Of a stretch of 62,629 nucleotides of DNA, positions 52,027 through 62,027 are shown in pieces (within the stretch, counting starts at the first letter, position 1; each line of letters starts with the position of its first letter). The notes beneath the pieces are model-generated. The model ran no database searches, had not been told where the DNA came from, and saw nothing but the letters and a program-made list of their open reading frames with translations. Source of the DNA: Crocosphaera sp. (GTDB lineage: Bacteria > Cyanobacteriota > Cyanobacteriia > Cyanobacteriales > Microcystaceae); NCBI RefSeq assembly GCF_030064895.1, contig NZ_JASJEB010000029.1, forward strand, positions 1-62,629. Reading direction: 5' to 3'. Position numbers and translations under genes: made by a program.

Positions 52027-52732
52027 ATTTATTGGTTTTCCTTCAAATCTTGATCAAGACAATTTGATGGTTCTAAAAATCTCCTCTCACACCTAAGTCA
52101 AATTTATCTCTTTATCTGGATATTACTATACATTTTGGGTGAATAAATCTTAAATTTTAATTAATTTTAAGAGAAAAGATTAAAATAGTTAGTCTGAGTG
52201 AGCTATTTTTAATATTTTCTTTATCCAAGGTCTTATTAAAGGGAGGGACTTTCTATTTGCTTGTTTTTTGCCAATTTAATCTTAATTTAACCTTACCGCG
52301 CCCTTCGGGCAAAGGCAAAAATAAAAAGGCAAAAGGCAAAAGTAGGGAATAAGCCCGATAATGGTCTAAAGCCTCTTCATTTATGAAGAAGAAAAACCAG
52401 AAAATAATCATTTTTTGAATCCTCTTACTTTAGGAAGAAGTAAAATGAGTGACTTTTGATTTCTAACTTTTGACTTCTGAACGATGCCTAGATTTTAGGT
52501 AGAAGAAAAAAGCTAATTTGATATTTCTAACACTTTTTCTGGTCTAAGTCTGTTGATAAATGTCTAGGTTTCATGACATGATAGCTATCAATTATTAATT
52601 TTTCAACAGATGCAACATAGTAACCGTTTTGGCCGTCTAACCCATCAGTCATGTTTTAAGATTCTGACCGAAATCTGGCTCTTTTAGCGTTATTTACAAT
52701 TAAAGTCTTTGCAAGACTCATAAAAAATCACT
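52027..52732. other. Long gene-free gap upstream of the FtsL-like gene
   Basis: A 700-bp gap between divergent genes. It holds GGCAAAA heptamers (52309-52345, also at 34459 and 55497), a small hairpin GCCCTTCGGGC, and an ATGTCTAGGTTT motif near 52560. TGTCTAGG or its complement recurs at about 53296, 53425 and 53632, near ftsI. No convincing frame was seen. Confidence 0.5.
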
Positions 52733-53263
52733 ATGACTGCCGCACGCAATTATATACCCACACCACCTCCAAGCCGTTCCCGTCGTCTTCAAAAAGCGAC
52801 TGCAACCCGTCATTATCAATCTGTTGCCCCAACAAATATTACTCGTAAGGCTTCTCAATCTCGTTCTAAGGTTACACCCTTACCCACTCAAAGGAAACAA
52901 CTGCCTTTAGCCTTACAATTTCTTTTATTGGTACAAAAAGGTTCCACCACCTTTACTTGTGGTTTAGTGGCTATTACCTTAGGGGTATATGCTTGGACTG
53001 TGTACGCTCCCACACTTTGGACTAGAGAATTTTCCAAACTGAAAACCCTACAAAGAAACGAACGCCAACTAACTGCCAGCAATGAATCTTTAAAGCACAA
53101 AATGGCAGAACAGGCCGAACAACCCGGATCTGGTTTAACCCTTCCCAACCCTCATAAATCCCTGTTTATCAGCCCTGCAAAGGTTTCTGTGATGGAAGTG
53201 GCTGATCAGACTACTGAAACCCCAACACCTGCTATTATTCCAGACACTCCTATTGCTTACTAA
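52733..53263 (+). CDS. FtsL-like single-pass membrane protein upstream of ftsI
   Basis: A 176-residue protein. The N-terminal 60 residues are basic and Ser/Thr-rich (cytoplasmic), followed by one membrane helix near residues 76-96 (FTCGLVAITLGVYAWTVYAP) and a short coiled coil (REFSKLKTLQRNERQLTASNESLKHKMAEQ), then a Pro-rich tail. Short cytoplasmic tail, one TM helix, periplasmic coiled coil and position before ftsI match the FtsL/DivIC layout of divisome proteins. Sequence identity to FtsL is not provable by eye, so the symbol is left empty. Confidence 0.6.
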   Translation: MTAARNYIPTPPPSRSRRLQKATATRHYQSVAPTNITRKASQSRSKVTPLPTQRKQLPLALQFLLLVQKGSTTFTCGLVAITLGVYAWTVYAPTLWTREFSKLKTLQRNERQLTASNESLKHKMAEQAEQPGSGLTLPNPHKSLFISPAKVSVMEVADQTTETPTPAIIPDTPIAY

Positions 53264-53678
53264 CTAATTACTTCTGCTTCATGAAACCTATACAAACCTA
53301 GACAGGCTTGATGTTCAATTCCTGCTTCAACCAAGGGAGACGGCTCATTCTTGTCCACAGGCGTTCACCGATAAGCCATCGGCATTGTTCAACAAAACTT
53401 TGTTGTTTTTGGAGATATATAAAGGATGTCTAGGACTTATTTATAGATTCTTCTTTGATACTTTCTCTAGCTTGGTTTTCGCTTTTTTGAGAAAAGATGA
53501 ACCCACGAAGTCTCCCTTACTAATCTCACCAATCCTTGCTATCCTAGCACTTGATATTAAAGTAAGTCAATGCTTAACTGGTTAAGATTTTAAAATAATT
53601 CCTAGACATTAATGTCTAGTTTTGTACAGGATTGTCTAGGTTTTTGTCTTCTAGAAAAAACTCACACTCGAACCGGCC
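53264..53678. other. Gap between the FtsL-like gene and ftsI
   Basis: A 415-bp gap that separates the two genes. It contains three TGTCTAGG-like motifs (about 53296 inverted, 53425, 53632) and the near-palindrome CTAGACATTAATGTCTAG at about 53603-53620. A 66-codon frame at 53385 is hydrophobic and without family features, and is not called. The palindrome could be an operator for ftsI. Confidence 0.45.
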
Positions 53679-55481
53679 ATGGGTAACTCTCGATCTCCAA
53701 AGCGTTCTTCTCGTTCTTCTAAAAAACCCGTTTCTCGAAAGAGAATTACTAAAAATTCTGTTAACACTCCCAGACGCAGAGGCAAAGCAAAACCCAGTCC
53801 CTTGCCGAAATTTCGTCTGTTATTGGTGTGGGCAGTTTTGGTGACTGGAATGTTAGGGTTAGCCTGGAAAGCTTATCAGTTGCAGATTGTTCAGGCAGAG
53901 GAATTAAAAAGGAAGGCTAATTTACAACAAACGGTCAATATCAGTCCTTATATCCCACGTAGGCCGATTATTGACAGTGAGGGTAACATTTTAGCCACCG
54001 ATCGCTTGCAATATATTTTATATGTTCACCCCATTCAATTTAAACGCCCTCAAGCTGAGGTAGCAGCTAAATTAAGCACTATTCTGGAGAATAAAACCCC
54101 TCAGGAACTGATGGAACGCTTTCAAGAGCGTAAAACAGGCATTCCTATCGCCCGAGGATTAAGCGAAGGGGTGGCTAAACAAATTGAAAGATTGGGGTTA
54201 GATGGGATCGATGTGGATAGAACCTATCAGCGTTTTTATCCTCAAGAAAAGATGATGGCCGATGTGATCGGATTTGTGGATCATGAAAGAAAAGGACAAG
54301 CTGGCGTAGAATTAAGTCAAGAAAAACTCCTACAACGGGATTTAGAAAGCTTATTTGTCAGAAGAACGGCCTTGGGTGCCATTCTCCCCAACTCCCTGCC
54401 CCACAATTTACTAAAGTCTAATGACTGGCGAGTACAATTAACGGTGGATATGCGTTTGCAACGGGCCGTCAGGACTGCTTTGCAACAACAAATCCAGAAA
54501 TTTAACGCCAAACGAGGGGCCGTGATCGTTATGGATGCGACGGATGGCTCAATTTTGTCTTTGGTTTGTGAACCGACGTTTGACCCCAACGAGTTTTATG
54601 AGTCTAGGATGGACTTATTGAAGAATTGGACTGTGAGTGATTTATATGAACCTGGTTCTACCTTTAAACCCATTAACGTCGCTTTAGCTTTAGAAGCAGG
54701 GGTAATTCAACGCAATACGGTGTTTCATGATTCTGGGTTGGTAACGGTGGATGGTTGGCCTATTAGAAATGCTACTTTGAGAGGGAACGGGTCGATTAAT
54801 ATTGCGGAAATTTTGCAAACTTCTAGTAATGTGGCCATGGTTCACATGATGCGACGGTTGAAAAAAGAGGATTATTATCGGCGTTTACAAGCATTGGATA
54901 TTGATAAAAAAACAGGCATTGATTTACCTGGAGAGGTTCGAGGACGGTTAAAATCAGAAAAAATATTTATGGAGCGATCGATTGAAGTGGCCACTTCTTC
55001 TTTTGGTCAAGGGTTCGCTTTAACCCCCATGAAGTTAGTCCAGTTACAGGGTGCATTGGCCAATGGGGGAAAATTAGTGACCCCTCATTTGGTGAAAGGG
55101 TTAGTGGATGTGGAAGGAACCCTACACTGGCAGCCTAAATATCCTAGCAAACAAATTTTTTCCCCAGAAGTGAGTCAAACTGTGGTGGAATTAATGCAAA
55201 CGGTAGTGGATGAGGGTTCAGCGGCGAAAACGGAAAATTATCGTATTGGGGGGAAAACGGGAACGGCACAAAAAGCGGGGCCTAGGGGCGGTTATTTGCC
55301 CAATGCTAAGATTACCAGTTTTGTCTCTATTTTACCTGTAGAGTCCCCTAAATATGTGGTTTTGGTGTTGGTAGATGAACCCCAAGGGGCGAATACTTAT
55401 GGGTCAACGGTAGCGGCCCCTGTGGCTAAATTCGTCATAGATGCGTTGATCTCGTTGAAGGGTCTTCCACCATCAAGGTAA
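53679..55481 (+). CDS. ftsI: Peptidoglycan transpeptidase, division-type PBP (FtsI)
   Basis: A 600-residue class B penicillin-binding protein. A basic N-terminus (residues 1-45) and one membrane helix (FRLLLVWAVLVTGMLGLAW) precede the PBP dimer domain (RRPIIDSEGNILATDRLQY) and the transpeptidase domain: SxxK as S327-TFK330, SSN at 382-384 and KTGT at 526-529. It crosslinks septal peptidoglycan. The preceding FtsL-like gene supports a cell-division role. Confidence 0.95.
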   Translation: MGNSRSPKRSSRSSKKPVSRKRITKNSVNTPRRRGKAKPSPLPKFRLLLVWAVLVTGMLGLAWKAYQLQIVQAEELKRKANLQQTVNISPYIPRRPIIDSEGNILATDRLQYILYVHPIQFKRPQAEVAAKLSTILENKTPQELMERFQERKTGIPIARGLSEGVAKQIERLGLDGIDVDRTYQRFYPQEKMMADVIGFVDHERKGQAGVELSQEKLLQRDLESLFVRRTALGAILPNSLPHNLLKSNDWRVQLTVDMRLQRAVRTALQQQIQKFNAKRGAVIVMDATDGSILSLVCEPTFDPNEFYESRMDLLKNWTVSDLYEPGSTFKPINVALALEAGVIQRNTVFHDSGLVTVDGWPIRNATLRGNGSINIAEILQTSSNVAMVHMMRRLKKEDYYRRLQALDIDKKTGIDLPGEVRGRLKSEKIFMERSIEVATSSFGQGFALTPMKLVQLQGALANGGKLVTPHLVKGLVDVEGTLHWQPKYPSKQIFSPEVSQTVVELMQTVVDEGSAAKTENYRIGGKTGTAQKAGPRGGYLPNAKITSFVSILPVESPKYVVLVLVDEPQGANTYGSTVAAPVAKFVIDALISLKGLPPSR

Positions 55482-55607
55482 TCGCTCCTTTCAGGTAAAG
55501 GCAAAAATAAAAAGTAAAAAGGCAAAAAATAAGTGATTTTTGTGCGATAGCGCCGAAACGCAGTAAGGAACTTCTAACTTATAAAGTCCTTTGTTTGCTG
55601 AAATTAA

Positions 55608-57236
55608 TTATTTTTTAGATAAAGTTAGTTGCCATAGCCAAGGCTTTTCTTCTTCTTGGTATGCTGGTTTTAGATGATAGCGTTCACTCAGTTTCTTTTG
55701 TATTTCTTGATGAGGTCGATATAAAAACAGAGAAGGATTTTTGCTTAATAATTCATCCAAATTAATATTTTTATTGAGGTAAAAAAAACTGACATCTGGC
55801 TTAAATTTATTACTCAAACCTAATAAAATATGGGTATTCCAATTACCCCTAAAATCTTTATGATCATTCCAAATGATAACAGGATTTTCACTATTATTCA
55901 CAGCTTGAACAACTTGAGGGGCTTGTATAATTGAACTAGGAAGATTAACCCACCAAACTTCTGTTTGTGAACTAATTATACCAGAGAGAACGCCTAAGCT
56001 TATTAAAAAAATGAAGATCCCAGCAAACAGATTGAATTTTTGATTTATTTTGTGAGCTAAAAGATAAGCTAAAGACATCTGAATACCTAAGTATACTGGA
56101 ATATAGTATCGAGTTTCCATCTGACTAGGTATTAACTTAACAACACCTCCCAAAACTAAACCTGTAACTCCAACTAATGATAAAACAAAAAGCCACTCTT
56201 TTGTGCTAGATTTTTGAATTAAATATATTAGAGAATAAATAATTAGAATTAATAAAAAGGCCATCAATGTCCCTTGCAAAAGAGTCGTTAAGAAGGGATT
56301 GGATTCAACACGAACAATACCGCCAAGATTATGAGTATCTACAAAAACCCTAGCAATTCTATGTAGGTGCGTTTTAACAACGTGAGATAATTTTAAAAAT
56401 TGCAAACTGCCAATTCTTCCTTTGTCACTATTATCAGACAGAGTTCCAGATAACCAGACAAACCCGGACGATAATACCACTAAACTCGATAGCATAAAAG
56501 ACCAGAATACTTTAGTAAATCGGAATCTTTCTACCCCAAAAACAAAGATAAAATGACTGAATATTACTAAAGCTGTGAAGAGATTAGTATAAAAGCTAAA
56601 AATAGAAATTATAGTGTAAGATAACCAACTTAAAAATGATTTTTTTCTCAGAGCTAATAACAAGGAAAAACTAGAGAATAAAATCATTGTCGTAAAAATA
56701 CTATAAGGTCTAGCATATTGACCATATAATATATGAAAAGGAGAAACAGCCATTAAGGCAACACCGATGGCCGCAACTCTTGATGAGTTAAATAATTCTC
56801 GGCATAGTAGATACATTGCAACCAAAGATAGGAGGTCACAAAAAGCTGAAAATGAACGAATAGCTTGTACTGGGTTTAGGAAACTTTGAAAAAATTGTGA
56901 CCACAATCTAGCCAATATAAAGTAAACCGGAGTATGATTGGGATCTTCTTCTGATAAGCCAATAATAATTTTATCAATTCCTTTATTAGGTTGAGGCTGT
57001 TGATACTTCTGGAACTCATCAATACTAAAAATTGTATCTTGATTCTCTAGCTCACTAAACATTTCACGACTATAATATCCTGAAACCCTTAGAGAGGAAT
57101 GAGTTTCATCATAAGAATAAAATTTTGTATCTAAATGATAAAACCTAAAAAATATACCTAAAACTAAGGAAATACCGATAAAACCAGTTATTAAAGCTGG
57201 AAAATTCAAGTTTTTGAGGAAATTAGAAATTTTCAT
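55608..57236 (-). CDS. Membrane glycosyltransferase, GT39/ArnT-like
   Basis: A 542-residue protein with a first membrane helix (FPALITGFIGISLVLGIFF), the catalytic-type acidic loop YSYDETHSSLRVSG after it, and about ten further hydrophobic segments. The C-terminal 120 residues are a soluble periplasmic part. This is the layout of GT-C enzymes such as ArnT and PMT-type transferases that use lipid-linked sugars on the outer face of the membrane. Donor and acceptor are unknown. It is monocistronic on the minus strand. Confidence 0.82.
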   Translation of the reverse strand: MKISNFLKNLNFPALITGFIGISLVLGIFFRFYHLDTKFYSYDETHSSLRVSGYYSREMFSELENQDTIFSIDEFQKYQQPQPNKGIDKIIIGLSEEDPNHTPVYFILARLWSQFFQSFLNPVQAIRSFSAFCDLLSLVAMYLLCRELFNSSRVAAIGVALMAVSPFHILYGQYARPYSIFTTMILFSSFSLLLALRKKSFLSWLSYTIISIFSFYTNLFTALVIFSHFIFVFGVERFRFTKVFWSFMLSSLVVLSSGFVWLSGTLSDNSDKGRIGSLQFLKLSHVVKTHLHRIARVFVDTHNLGGIVRVESNPFLTTLLQGTLMAFLLILIIYSLIYLIQKSSTKEWLFVLSLVGVTGLVLGGVVKLIPSQMETRYYIPVYLGIQMSLAYLLAHKINQKFNLFAGIFIFLISLGVLSGIISSQTEVWWVNLPSSIIQAPQVVQAVNNSENPVIIWNDHKDFRGNWNTHILLGLSNKFKPDVSFFYLNKNINLDELLSKNPSLFLYRPHQEIQKKLSERYHLKPAYQEEEKPWLWQLTLSKK

Positions 57237-57360
57237 TGGAACTGTTTAAAGAATATTTAAACCTAATAATACAACAAAGTAAGGCTTTTCATGATATGCT
57301 CGCATTTCTCAGAAAATCCGCGATCGCTCAATGTGGGCATAATGTGTACTAAATATACAA

Positions 57361-57603
57361 AATGTTTCCCGCGTCTAATAATACATTGTACTACGAACAA
57401 GCTGTTAAACAACTTGCAGCATTAACCCAATACAAAGTCTTTGATGCCCTATTCGTCTAGTTGGGTTATTTGAGAAATGTGAAGAAAAAACTACTGTAGT
57501 TTGGTCACAATATGAACAACAAAGATCCAGAAAAATCATTCAACAAAAACAGCTTCAATGTATTATTAGTCCAGGAAAAAACATAATACTAAAGCTATTA
57601 TAA
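57361..57603 (+). pseudogene. Frameshifted remnant of an unknown gene
   Basis: ATG 57361 opens MFPASNNTLYYEQAVKQLAALTQYKVFDALFV and stops; one frame over it continues GLFEKCEEKTTVVWSQYEQQRSRKIIQQKQLQ and ends CIISPGKNIILKLL. Both parts have coding-like composition and join at one shift near 57460. I do not recognise the family. Confidence 0.35.
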
Positions 57604-57691
57604 AAATTTTATAATTCTATTTCAAGCTGTTTAAAAGCTGTCTCTGAAGATTGAGGAGAATTTACTTTTTTGTTCCTAGTAAGGTAGGCAG

Positions 57692-57823
57692 TAAGTAGTC
57701 GGACATAAGTAAACAGCACTGTATTAACTTATGTAAATATAGCTGTAGCCTTACTCCTGCCCCCTGGCTCCTGCCTCCTGCCTCTTCTCAACTGTAACGT
57801 TTATTTTTGTCCAGGCACTTAAG
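57692..57823. repeat. Short mobile-like element, TAAGTAGTCGGACA ends
   Basis: TAAGTAGTCGGACATAAGTA at the left and TTTTTGTCCAGGCACTTAAG at the right form an inverted repeat. The first 42 bases match the element at 3838 nearly base for base. The core is CCTGCCT-type heptamers (57764-57786). Its right end (inverse CTTAAGTGCCTGGACAAAAA) matches the half copies next to phnJ and phnC. Confidence 0.7.
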
Positions 57824-57941
57824 TCGGCCTAGAGTATTAATTATGATTTTTTTGTCTTAATGGATTGCCAATAGTTATGGTGATCAGAACAATTTAATGA
57901 CCAACAATGATAAAATATAAGAATTGTTGAATTAGCTAGTT

Positions 57942-59249
57942 ATGACCTCTGCAATCTCTTCACAATTAGAATGTGTTTTAGACTCCCCTGATATTATTCC
58001 TTGGGAAAATGTTGATACTTCGTGGAAAAATAGGATACAAAAAACAGTTGACAATAATTGTATTCCTAAGTATTTATTGACTCCTTCTGATATTAAAAGT
58101 TTAAGTCATACTGTTAGAATAGCCAGCAAAAATAAATGGTCAATACTTCCCTGTGGCAATGGAACTAAATTAAGTTGGGGTGGTGTGGTTTCTGATACTA
58201 ATCTTATTATTAGTACGCAAAAACTTAACCAAGTCATTGATCATGCAGTTAGTGACTTAACTATTACCGTAGAAGCAGGGATAAAATTAGGGGACTTACA
58301 GGCTATTTTAGGGCATCATAATCAATTTTTGCCTATTGACCCTGCTTACCCCCAAGATGCCACCATAGGGGGCATTTTAGCCACAGCAGATACTGGTTCT
58401 TGGCGACAACGTTATGGAGGAATACGGGATCTGGTTTTGGGACTTTCTTTTGTAAGGTGGGATGGAGAAATAGCAAAAGCAGGGGGAAAAGTTGTGAAAA
58501 ATGTGGCAGGATATGACTTAATGAAACTATTTACTGGTTCTTATGGCACATTAGGCATTATTTCTACTGTTACATTCCGTTTGTATCCTATTCCGGAAGC
58601 GTCCGGAACCTTAGTGATGAGTGGGGAGGCGGAAAACATCAGTAAAATGGCACAAACCTTCTTACAATCTGGTTTACAGCCTACTGCTGCTGAAATGCTC
58701 TCCCCATCTGTGGTGAAAAGTTTGGAATTAGGGGAAAAAATGGGCTTAATGGTACGTTTTCAAAGTATACCAGAAAGTATTAATGAGCAAAGTCAACAAG
58801 TGCAAGCGATCGCTGAAAAATTGAACATAAAAACGCTGTTTTGTCAAGATGAAATTGAAGAAAATCTATGGCAACGATTACAAGAAATAATCAGAGTTAA
58901 TAACACAAATTCAACTATAACAGGCAAAATAGGAATTATACCCAATCGAGCAGTTAACTGGTTAATGCAATTAAATGACTTGACCCCAGAAAAAGCATGG
59001 GCAATGATCAATTTGAGTAGTGGCATCGGAGAGTTTAGACTGGATATAGAACCCAGTTTAGGCATCTTAAAACAACTGCGATCGCTTGCTCAAGAAAATC
59101 GAGGATTTTTGACTATTTTAGAGGCAAATAAAGCTATCAAAAAACAATTTGAACCTTGGGGATATCCAGGGAATGCCTTACCCCTAATGAAACAAATAAA
59201 AACTCAATTTGATCCCCATAATCTCTTTAGTCCTTCTCGTTTTGTTTAG
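57942..59249 (+). CDS. glcE: Glycolate dehydrogenase FAD-binding subunit (GlcE)
   Basis: A 435-residue FAD-linked oxidase. The PCMH-type FAD domain has ILPCGNGTKLSWGG (pyrophosphate loop), ITVEAGIKLGDLQ, LPIDPAYPQDATIGGILATADTGSWRQRYGGIRDLVLGLSFVR and AGGKVVKNVAGYDLMKLFTGSYGTLGII, the GlcD/GlcE signature. The C-terminal half is degenerate, as in GlcE. With GlcD (not in this window) and GlcF it oxidises photorespiratory glycolate to glyoxylate. The glcF gene follows 27 bp downstream. Confidence 0.92.
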   Translation: MTSAISSQLECVLDSPDIIPWENVDTSWKNRIQKTVDNNCIPKYLLTPSDIKSLSHTVRIASKNKWSILPCGNGTKLSWGGVVSDTNLIISTQKLNQVIDHAVSDLTITVEAGIKLGDLQAILGHHNQFLPIDPAYPQDATIGGILATADTGSWRQRYGGIRDLVLGLSFVRWDGEIAKAGGKVVKNVAGYDLMKLFTGSYGTLGIISTVTFRLYPIPEASGTLVMSGEAENISKMAQTFLQSGLQPTAAEMLSPSVVKSLELGEKMGLMVRFQSIPESINEQSQQVQAIAEKLNIKTLFCQDEIEENLWQRLQEIIRVNNTNSTITGKIGIIPNRAVNWLMQLNDLTPEKAWAMINLSSGIGEFRLDIEPSLGILKQLRSLAQENRGFLTILEANKAIKKQFEPWGYPGNALPLMKQIKTQFDPHNLFSPSRFV

Positions 59250-59276
59250 TTTACTTTTTGAAGAACACTTATTATT

Positions 59277-60644
59277 ATGCAACTTTCTGATAACTCTAAT
59301 AATAGTTTTAATTTCCAACAAGCTTTAGAAGAAGAAATCAAAGGATTTGATCCCAAAAATCCGCCCAAACAAGAATTAATTGATAGTTGTGTTCACTGTG
59401 GATTTTGTTTATCTACCTGTCCGAGTTATCGTGTTATCGGCAAGGAAATGGACTCTCCACGGGGTAGAATTTATTTAATGGATGCTATCAATAAAGGAAA
59501 AGCAACCTTAGATGAAGCAACTACGCAACATTTTGATAGTTGTTTAGGTTGTTTAGCTTGTGTTTCAACCTGTCCATCGGGGGTACAATACGATAGTTTA
59601 ATTTCAGCAACCAGACCCCAAGTTGAAAGAAATCAACCGAGAAACTTTGCGGATAAAATAATTAGAAGTATCATTTTTAATATTTTTCCCTATCCCGAAA
59701 GATTACAAATTTTTCTTCCCCTACTTTGGGTATATCAAAAGTTAGGAATTCAAAAAATTGTCAGAGCAACAGGGTTATTAAAACGCTTGTTTCCCCGTTT
59801 AGCAGCAATGGAGTCTATTTTACCAGAAATAACCCTTAAGTCCTTCAATAAAACATATCCTGATGTTATTCCAGCAAAAGGTAAAAAACGTTATCGTGTG
59901 GGAGTGGTTTTAGGGTGTGTTCAAAGGTTATTTTTCTCCCCTGTTAATGAAGCAACTGTCAGGGTTTTAACTGCTAATGGTTGTGAGGTAGTTATTCCTA
60001 AAACTCAAGGATGTTGCGCTGCATTACCGGCACACCAGGGACAAGAAAAACAAGCTCAAGCTTTAGCAAAACAGATGATTGATAGTTTTGCTGATACTGG
60101 TGTTGATTATATCATTATTAATGCTGCTGGATGTGGTCATACATTAAAAGAATATGGTCATATTTTAGCCGATGATACAGAGTACAAAGAAAAGGGTGAA
60201 CAATTTTCAAATCAAGTGAAAGACATTCAAGAATTTTTAGCAGAAGTTGAATTAACCACTCCATTATCTGCTGTAACAGATGATGATTTAACCTTAGTTT
60301 ATCAAGATGCTTGTCATCTTTTACACGGTCAAAAAATTAGCTTACAACCTCGTCAACTTCTAAAACAAATTCCTGGAATAACATTAAAAGAACCCATAGA
60401 TGCTGCTTTATGTTGTGGTAGCGCAGGGGTTTATAATATGTTACAACCAGAAGTTGCTGAAGAATTAGGAAAACAAAAAGTTAATAATTTAATGAATACA
60501 GGAGCCAAATTAATTGCTTCTGCTAACCCAGGATGTTCTTTACAAATTAAAAAACATTTAAACCAACAAGGAAAAGATATAAAATTAATGCACCCTATCG
60601 AATTATTAGATTATTCTATTAGAGGGGAAAAATTTAAACTTTAG
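59277..60644 (+). CDS. glcF: Glycolate dehydrogenase iron-sulfur subunit (GlcF)
   Basis: A 455-residue protein. Two [4Fe-4S] ferredoxin motifs are CVHCGFCLSTCPSY and CLGCLACVSTCPSG (residues about 37-105). Two CCG-type domains contain GCCAALPAHQGQE and LCCGSAGVYNMLQPE, with NAAGCGHTLKEY and DACHLLHGQ between. It passes electrons from the flavin subunits toward quinone. It forms an operon with glcE and is followed by a strong terminator. Confidence 0.95.
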   Translation: MQLSDNSNNSFNFQQALEEEIKGFDPKNPPKQELIDSCVHCGFCLSTCPSYRVIGKEMDSPRGRIYLMDAINKGKATLDEATTQHFDSCLGCLACVSTCPSGVQYDSLISATRPQVERNQPRNFADKIIRSIIFNIFPYPERLQIFLPLLWVYQKLGIQKIVRATGLLKRLFPRLAAMESILPEITLKSFNKTYPDVIPAKGKKRYRVGVVLGCVQRLFFSPVNEATVRVLTANGCEVVIPKTQGCCAALPAHQGQEKQAQALAKQMIDSFADTGVDYIIINAAGCGHTLKEYGHILADDTEYKEKGEQFSNQVKDIQEFLAEVELTTPLSAVTDDDLTLVYQDACHLLHGQKISLQPRQLLKQIPGITLKEPIDAALCCGSAGVYNMLQPEVAEELGKQKVNNLMNTGAKLIASANPGCSLQIKKHLNQQGKDIKLMHPIELLDYSIRGEKFKL

Positions 60645-60650
60645 AAGAAG

Positions 60651-60680
60651 ATGAAACAATCGAAAAATCGATTGTTTCAT
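60651..60680 (+). terminator. Terminator after glcF
   Basis: ATGAAACAATCG pairs perfectly (12 bp) with CGATTGTTTCAT around a six-base A-rich loop, 6 bp after the glcF stop. Confidence 0.75.
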
Positions 60681-60722
60681 AGATAATTATCCTAATTATG
60701 TTCTGTTAATGGTTCTTAACTA

Positions 60723-61439
60723 ATGTCATATATTAACAAAAAAAGTAGGCAAAAAATAGCCAAAAAGAAAGATAATTTTTGTCGTAACCTTTTGACGATG
60801 AGCGGTATTATAGTGATTAGTTTTCTAGTATTAATTGTCTCAATAGATTGGTACATTAATAATCAATTTAACCAGTCTATTTATTCCGACATTAATCAAA
60901 TTCCTAGAAAAAAAATAGCCTTAGTTTTGGGGACTTCTAAATATGTTAACCAATCTCAAAAAACACGCTATAATGCCTATTATGCTTATCGAATAAAAGC
61001 TGCTGCAAAATTATATCAGGCAAAAAAAGTCGATGGAATTTTAGTTTCAGGAGATAACTCAACAGAATTTTATGACGAACCCAGTCAAATGACCGAAGAT
61101 TTAATTAAATTGGGTGTTCCTGCTCAATATATTAATCAAGATTATGCAGGGTTTAGAACCTTAGATTCTATTGTAAGAGCTAAAGAAGTTTTTGGCTTAG
61201 AAAACTATACCATTGTCTCTCAAAAATTCCATTGTCAACGAGCATTATATATTGCAGAAGCAAAAGGCCAAAATCCTATTGCTTTTTCTGCATCGGATAT
61301 ACAATCTGTTGCTGGAATAAAAACAAGATTGAGAGAAGTTTTTGCTAGATTTAAAGCATTTTTAGACTGTAAAATCTTAAAAACCAATCCCAAATTTTTA
61401 GGGAAACCAGAAACCCTTCATTACCGAGGTCATTTCTAA
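60723..61439 (+). CDS. SanA/YdcF-family envelope protein (DUF218)
   Basis: A 238-residue protein with a basic N-terminus, one membrane helix (SGIIVISFLVLIVSIDWYI) and a DUF218 domain: IALVLGTSKYVNQSQKTRYNAYYAYRIKAAAKLYQAKKVDGILVSGDN, then MTEDLIKLGVP, DYAGFRTLDSIVRAKEVFG and VSQKFHCQRALYIAEAKG. This is closest to SanA, an envelope-integrity protein in enterics. The active surface is in the periplasm; the exact reaction is unknown. It stands alone after the glcF terminator. Confidence 0.87.
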   Translation: MSYINKKSRQKIAKKKDNFCRNLLTMSGIIVISFLVLIVSIDWYINNQFNQSIYSDINQIPRKKIALVLGTSKYVNQSQKTRYNAYYAYRIKAAAKLYQAKKVDGILVSGDNSTEFYDEPSQMTEDLIKLGVPAQYINQDYAGFRTLDSIVRAKEVFGLENYTIVSQKFHCQRALYIAEAKGQNPIAFSASDIQSVAGIKTRLREVFARFKAFLDCKILKTNPKFLGKPETLHYRGHF

Positions 61440-61556
61440 TTCAAGGTAGTTTGAGACACAGAAGTATGAGCATCCTGCTGATTATGGTAACAATAAAGGA
61501 GTTAAGTTTTCTCTCATTTATATTGAAATTAACTATAATTTTTGACTTCACAATTC

Positions 61557-61970
61557 TCAATTCTGATTTTTTGAAGTTCCTTCCCAGTCGGGACAAGAAT
61601 CATTATTAGAACCATAAGGGTGCATTCCACAAACAAATAAATTTTTGCCGTATAATCGTCCATGATAATGAACACATCCCCGACAAGCAGGATGAATATT
61701 ATGAGTGGGTTCTATTTTTGGGGAAAGTATTGATTCAGGGTCTTGGTTATATTCATAATAGTAATAGTAAGTTTGAGATTCTTCCCCGATAGAAATATCA
61801 ATAAATGGGGTAAAAACATCATCTAAAAACTGATCAATGTCTCTGACTAAATCATTTTGAAAATCCTCAACTGCCGTTTCCATAGACTGCCCTACTTCAT
61901 CGACAAAACCCTCTACAGCAACGGTAACATTGTCTATCCATTCTGTTAAATCTTTTTGCCAGTCTTCCAT
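61557..61970 (-). CDS. Hypothetical protein with C-terminal cysteine cluster
   Basis: About 137 residues from ATG 61970 (MEDWQKDLTEWIDNVTVAVEG); the longer frame to 62027 adds an unconvincing hydrophobic leader. The first 65 residues are an amphipathic acidic helix; a Tyr-rich patch (QTYYYYYEYNQD) follows. The end has HPACRGCVHYHGRLYGKNLFVCGMHPYG...DSCPDWEG, four to five Cys plus His residues that look like a metal or Fe-S site. I recognise this tail as a conserved cyanobacterial type without an assigned function. It follows the phasin-like gene. Confidence 0.6.
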   Translation of the reverse strand: MEDWQKDLTEWIDNVTVAVEGFVDEVGQSMETAVEDFQNDLVRDIDQFLDDVFTPFIDISIGEESQTYYYYYEYNQDPESILSPKIEPTHNIHPACRGCVHYHGRLYGKNLFVCGMHPYGSNNDSCPDWEGTSKNQN

Positions 61971-62027
61971 AATATTTGTTGATTGAAGTTTACTTAATAT
62001 AAAATAGTATTGGGTTATTATTGTCAA

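Noticed and set aside
53385-53585. 66-codon plus-strand frame before ftsI
   Set aside because: It is hydrophobic and of low complexity, and it overlaps the repeated TGTCTAGG motifs; no evidence of coding.
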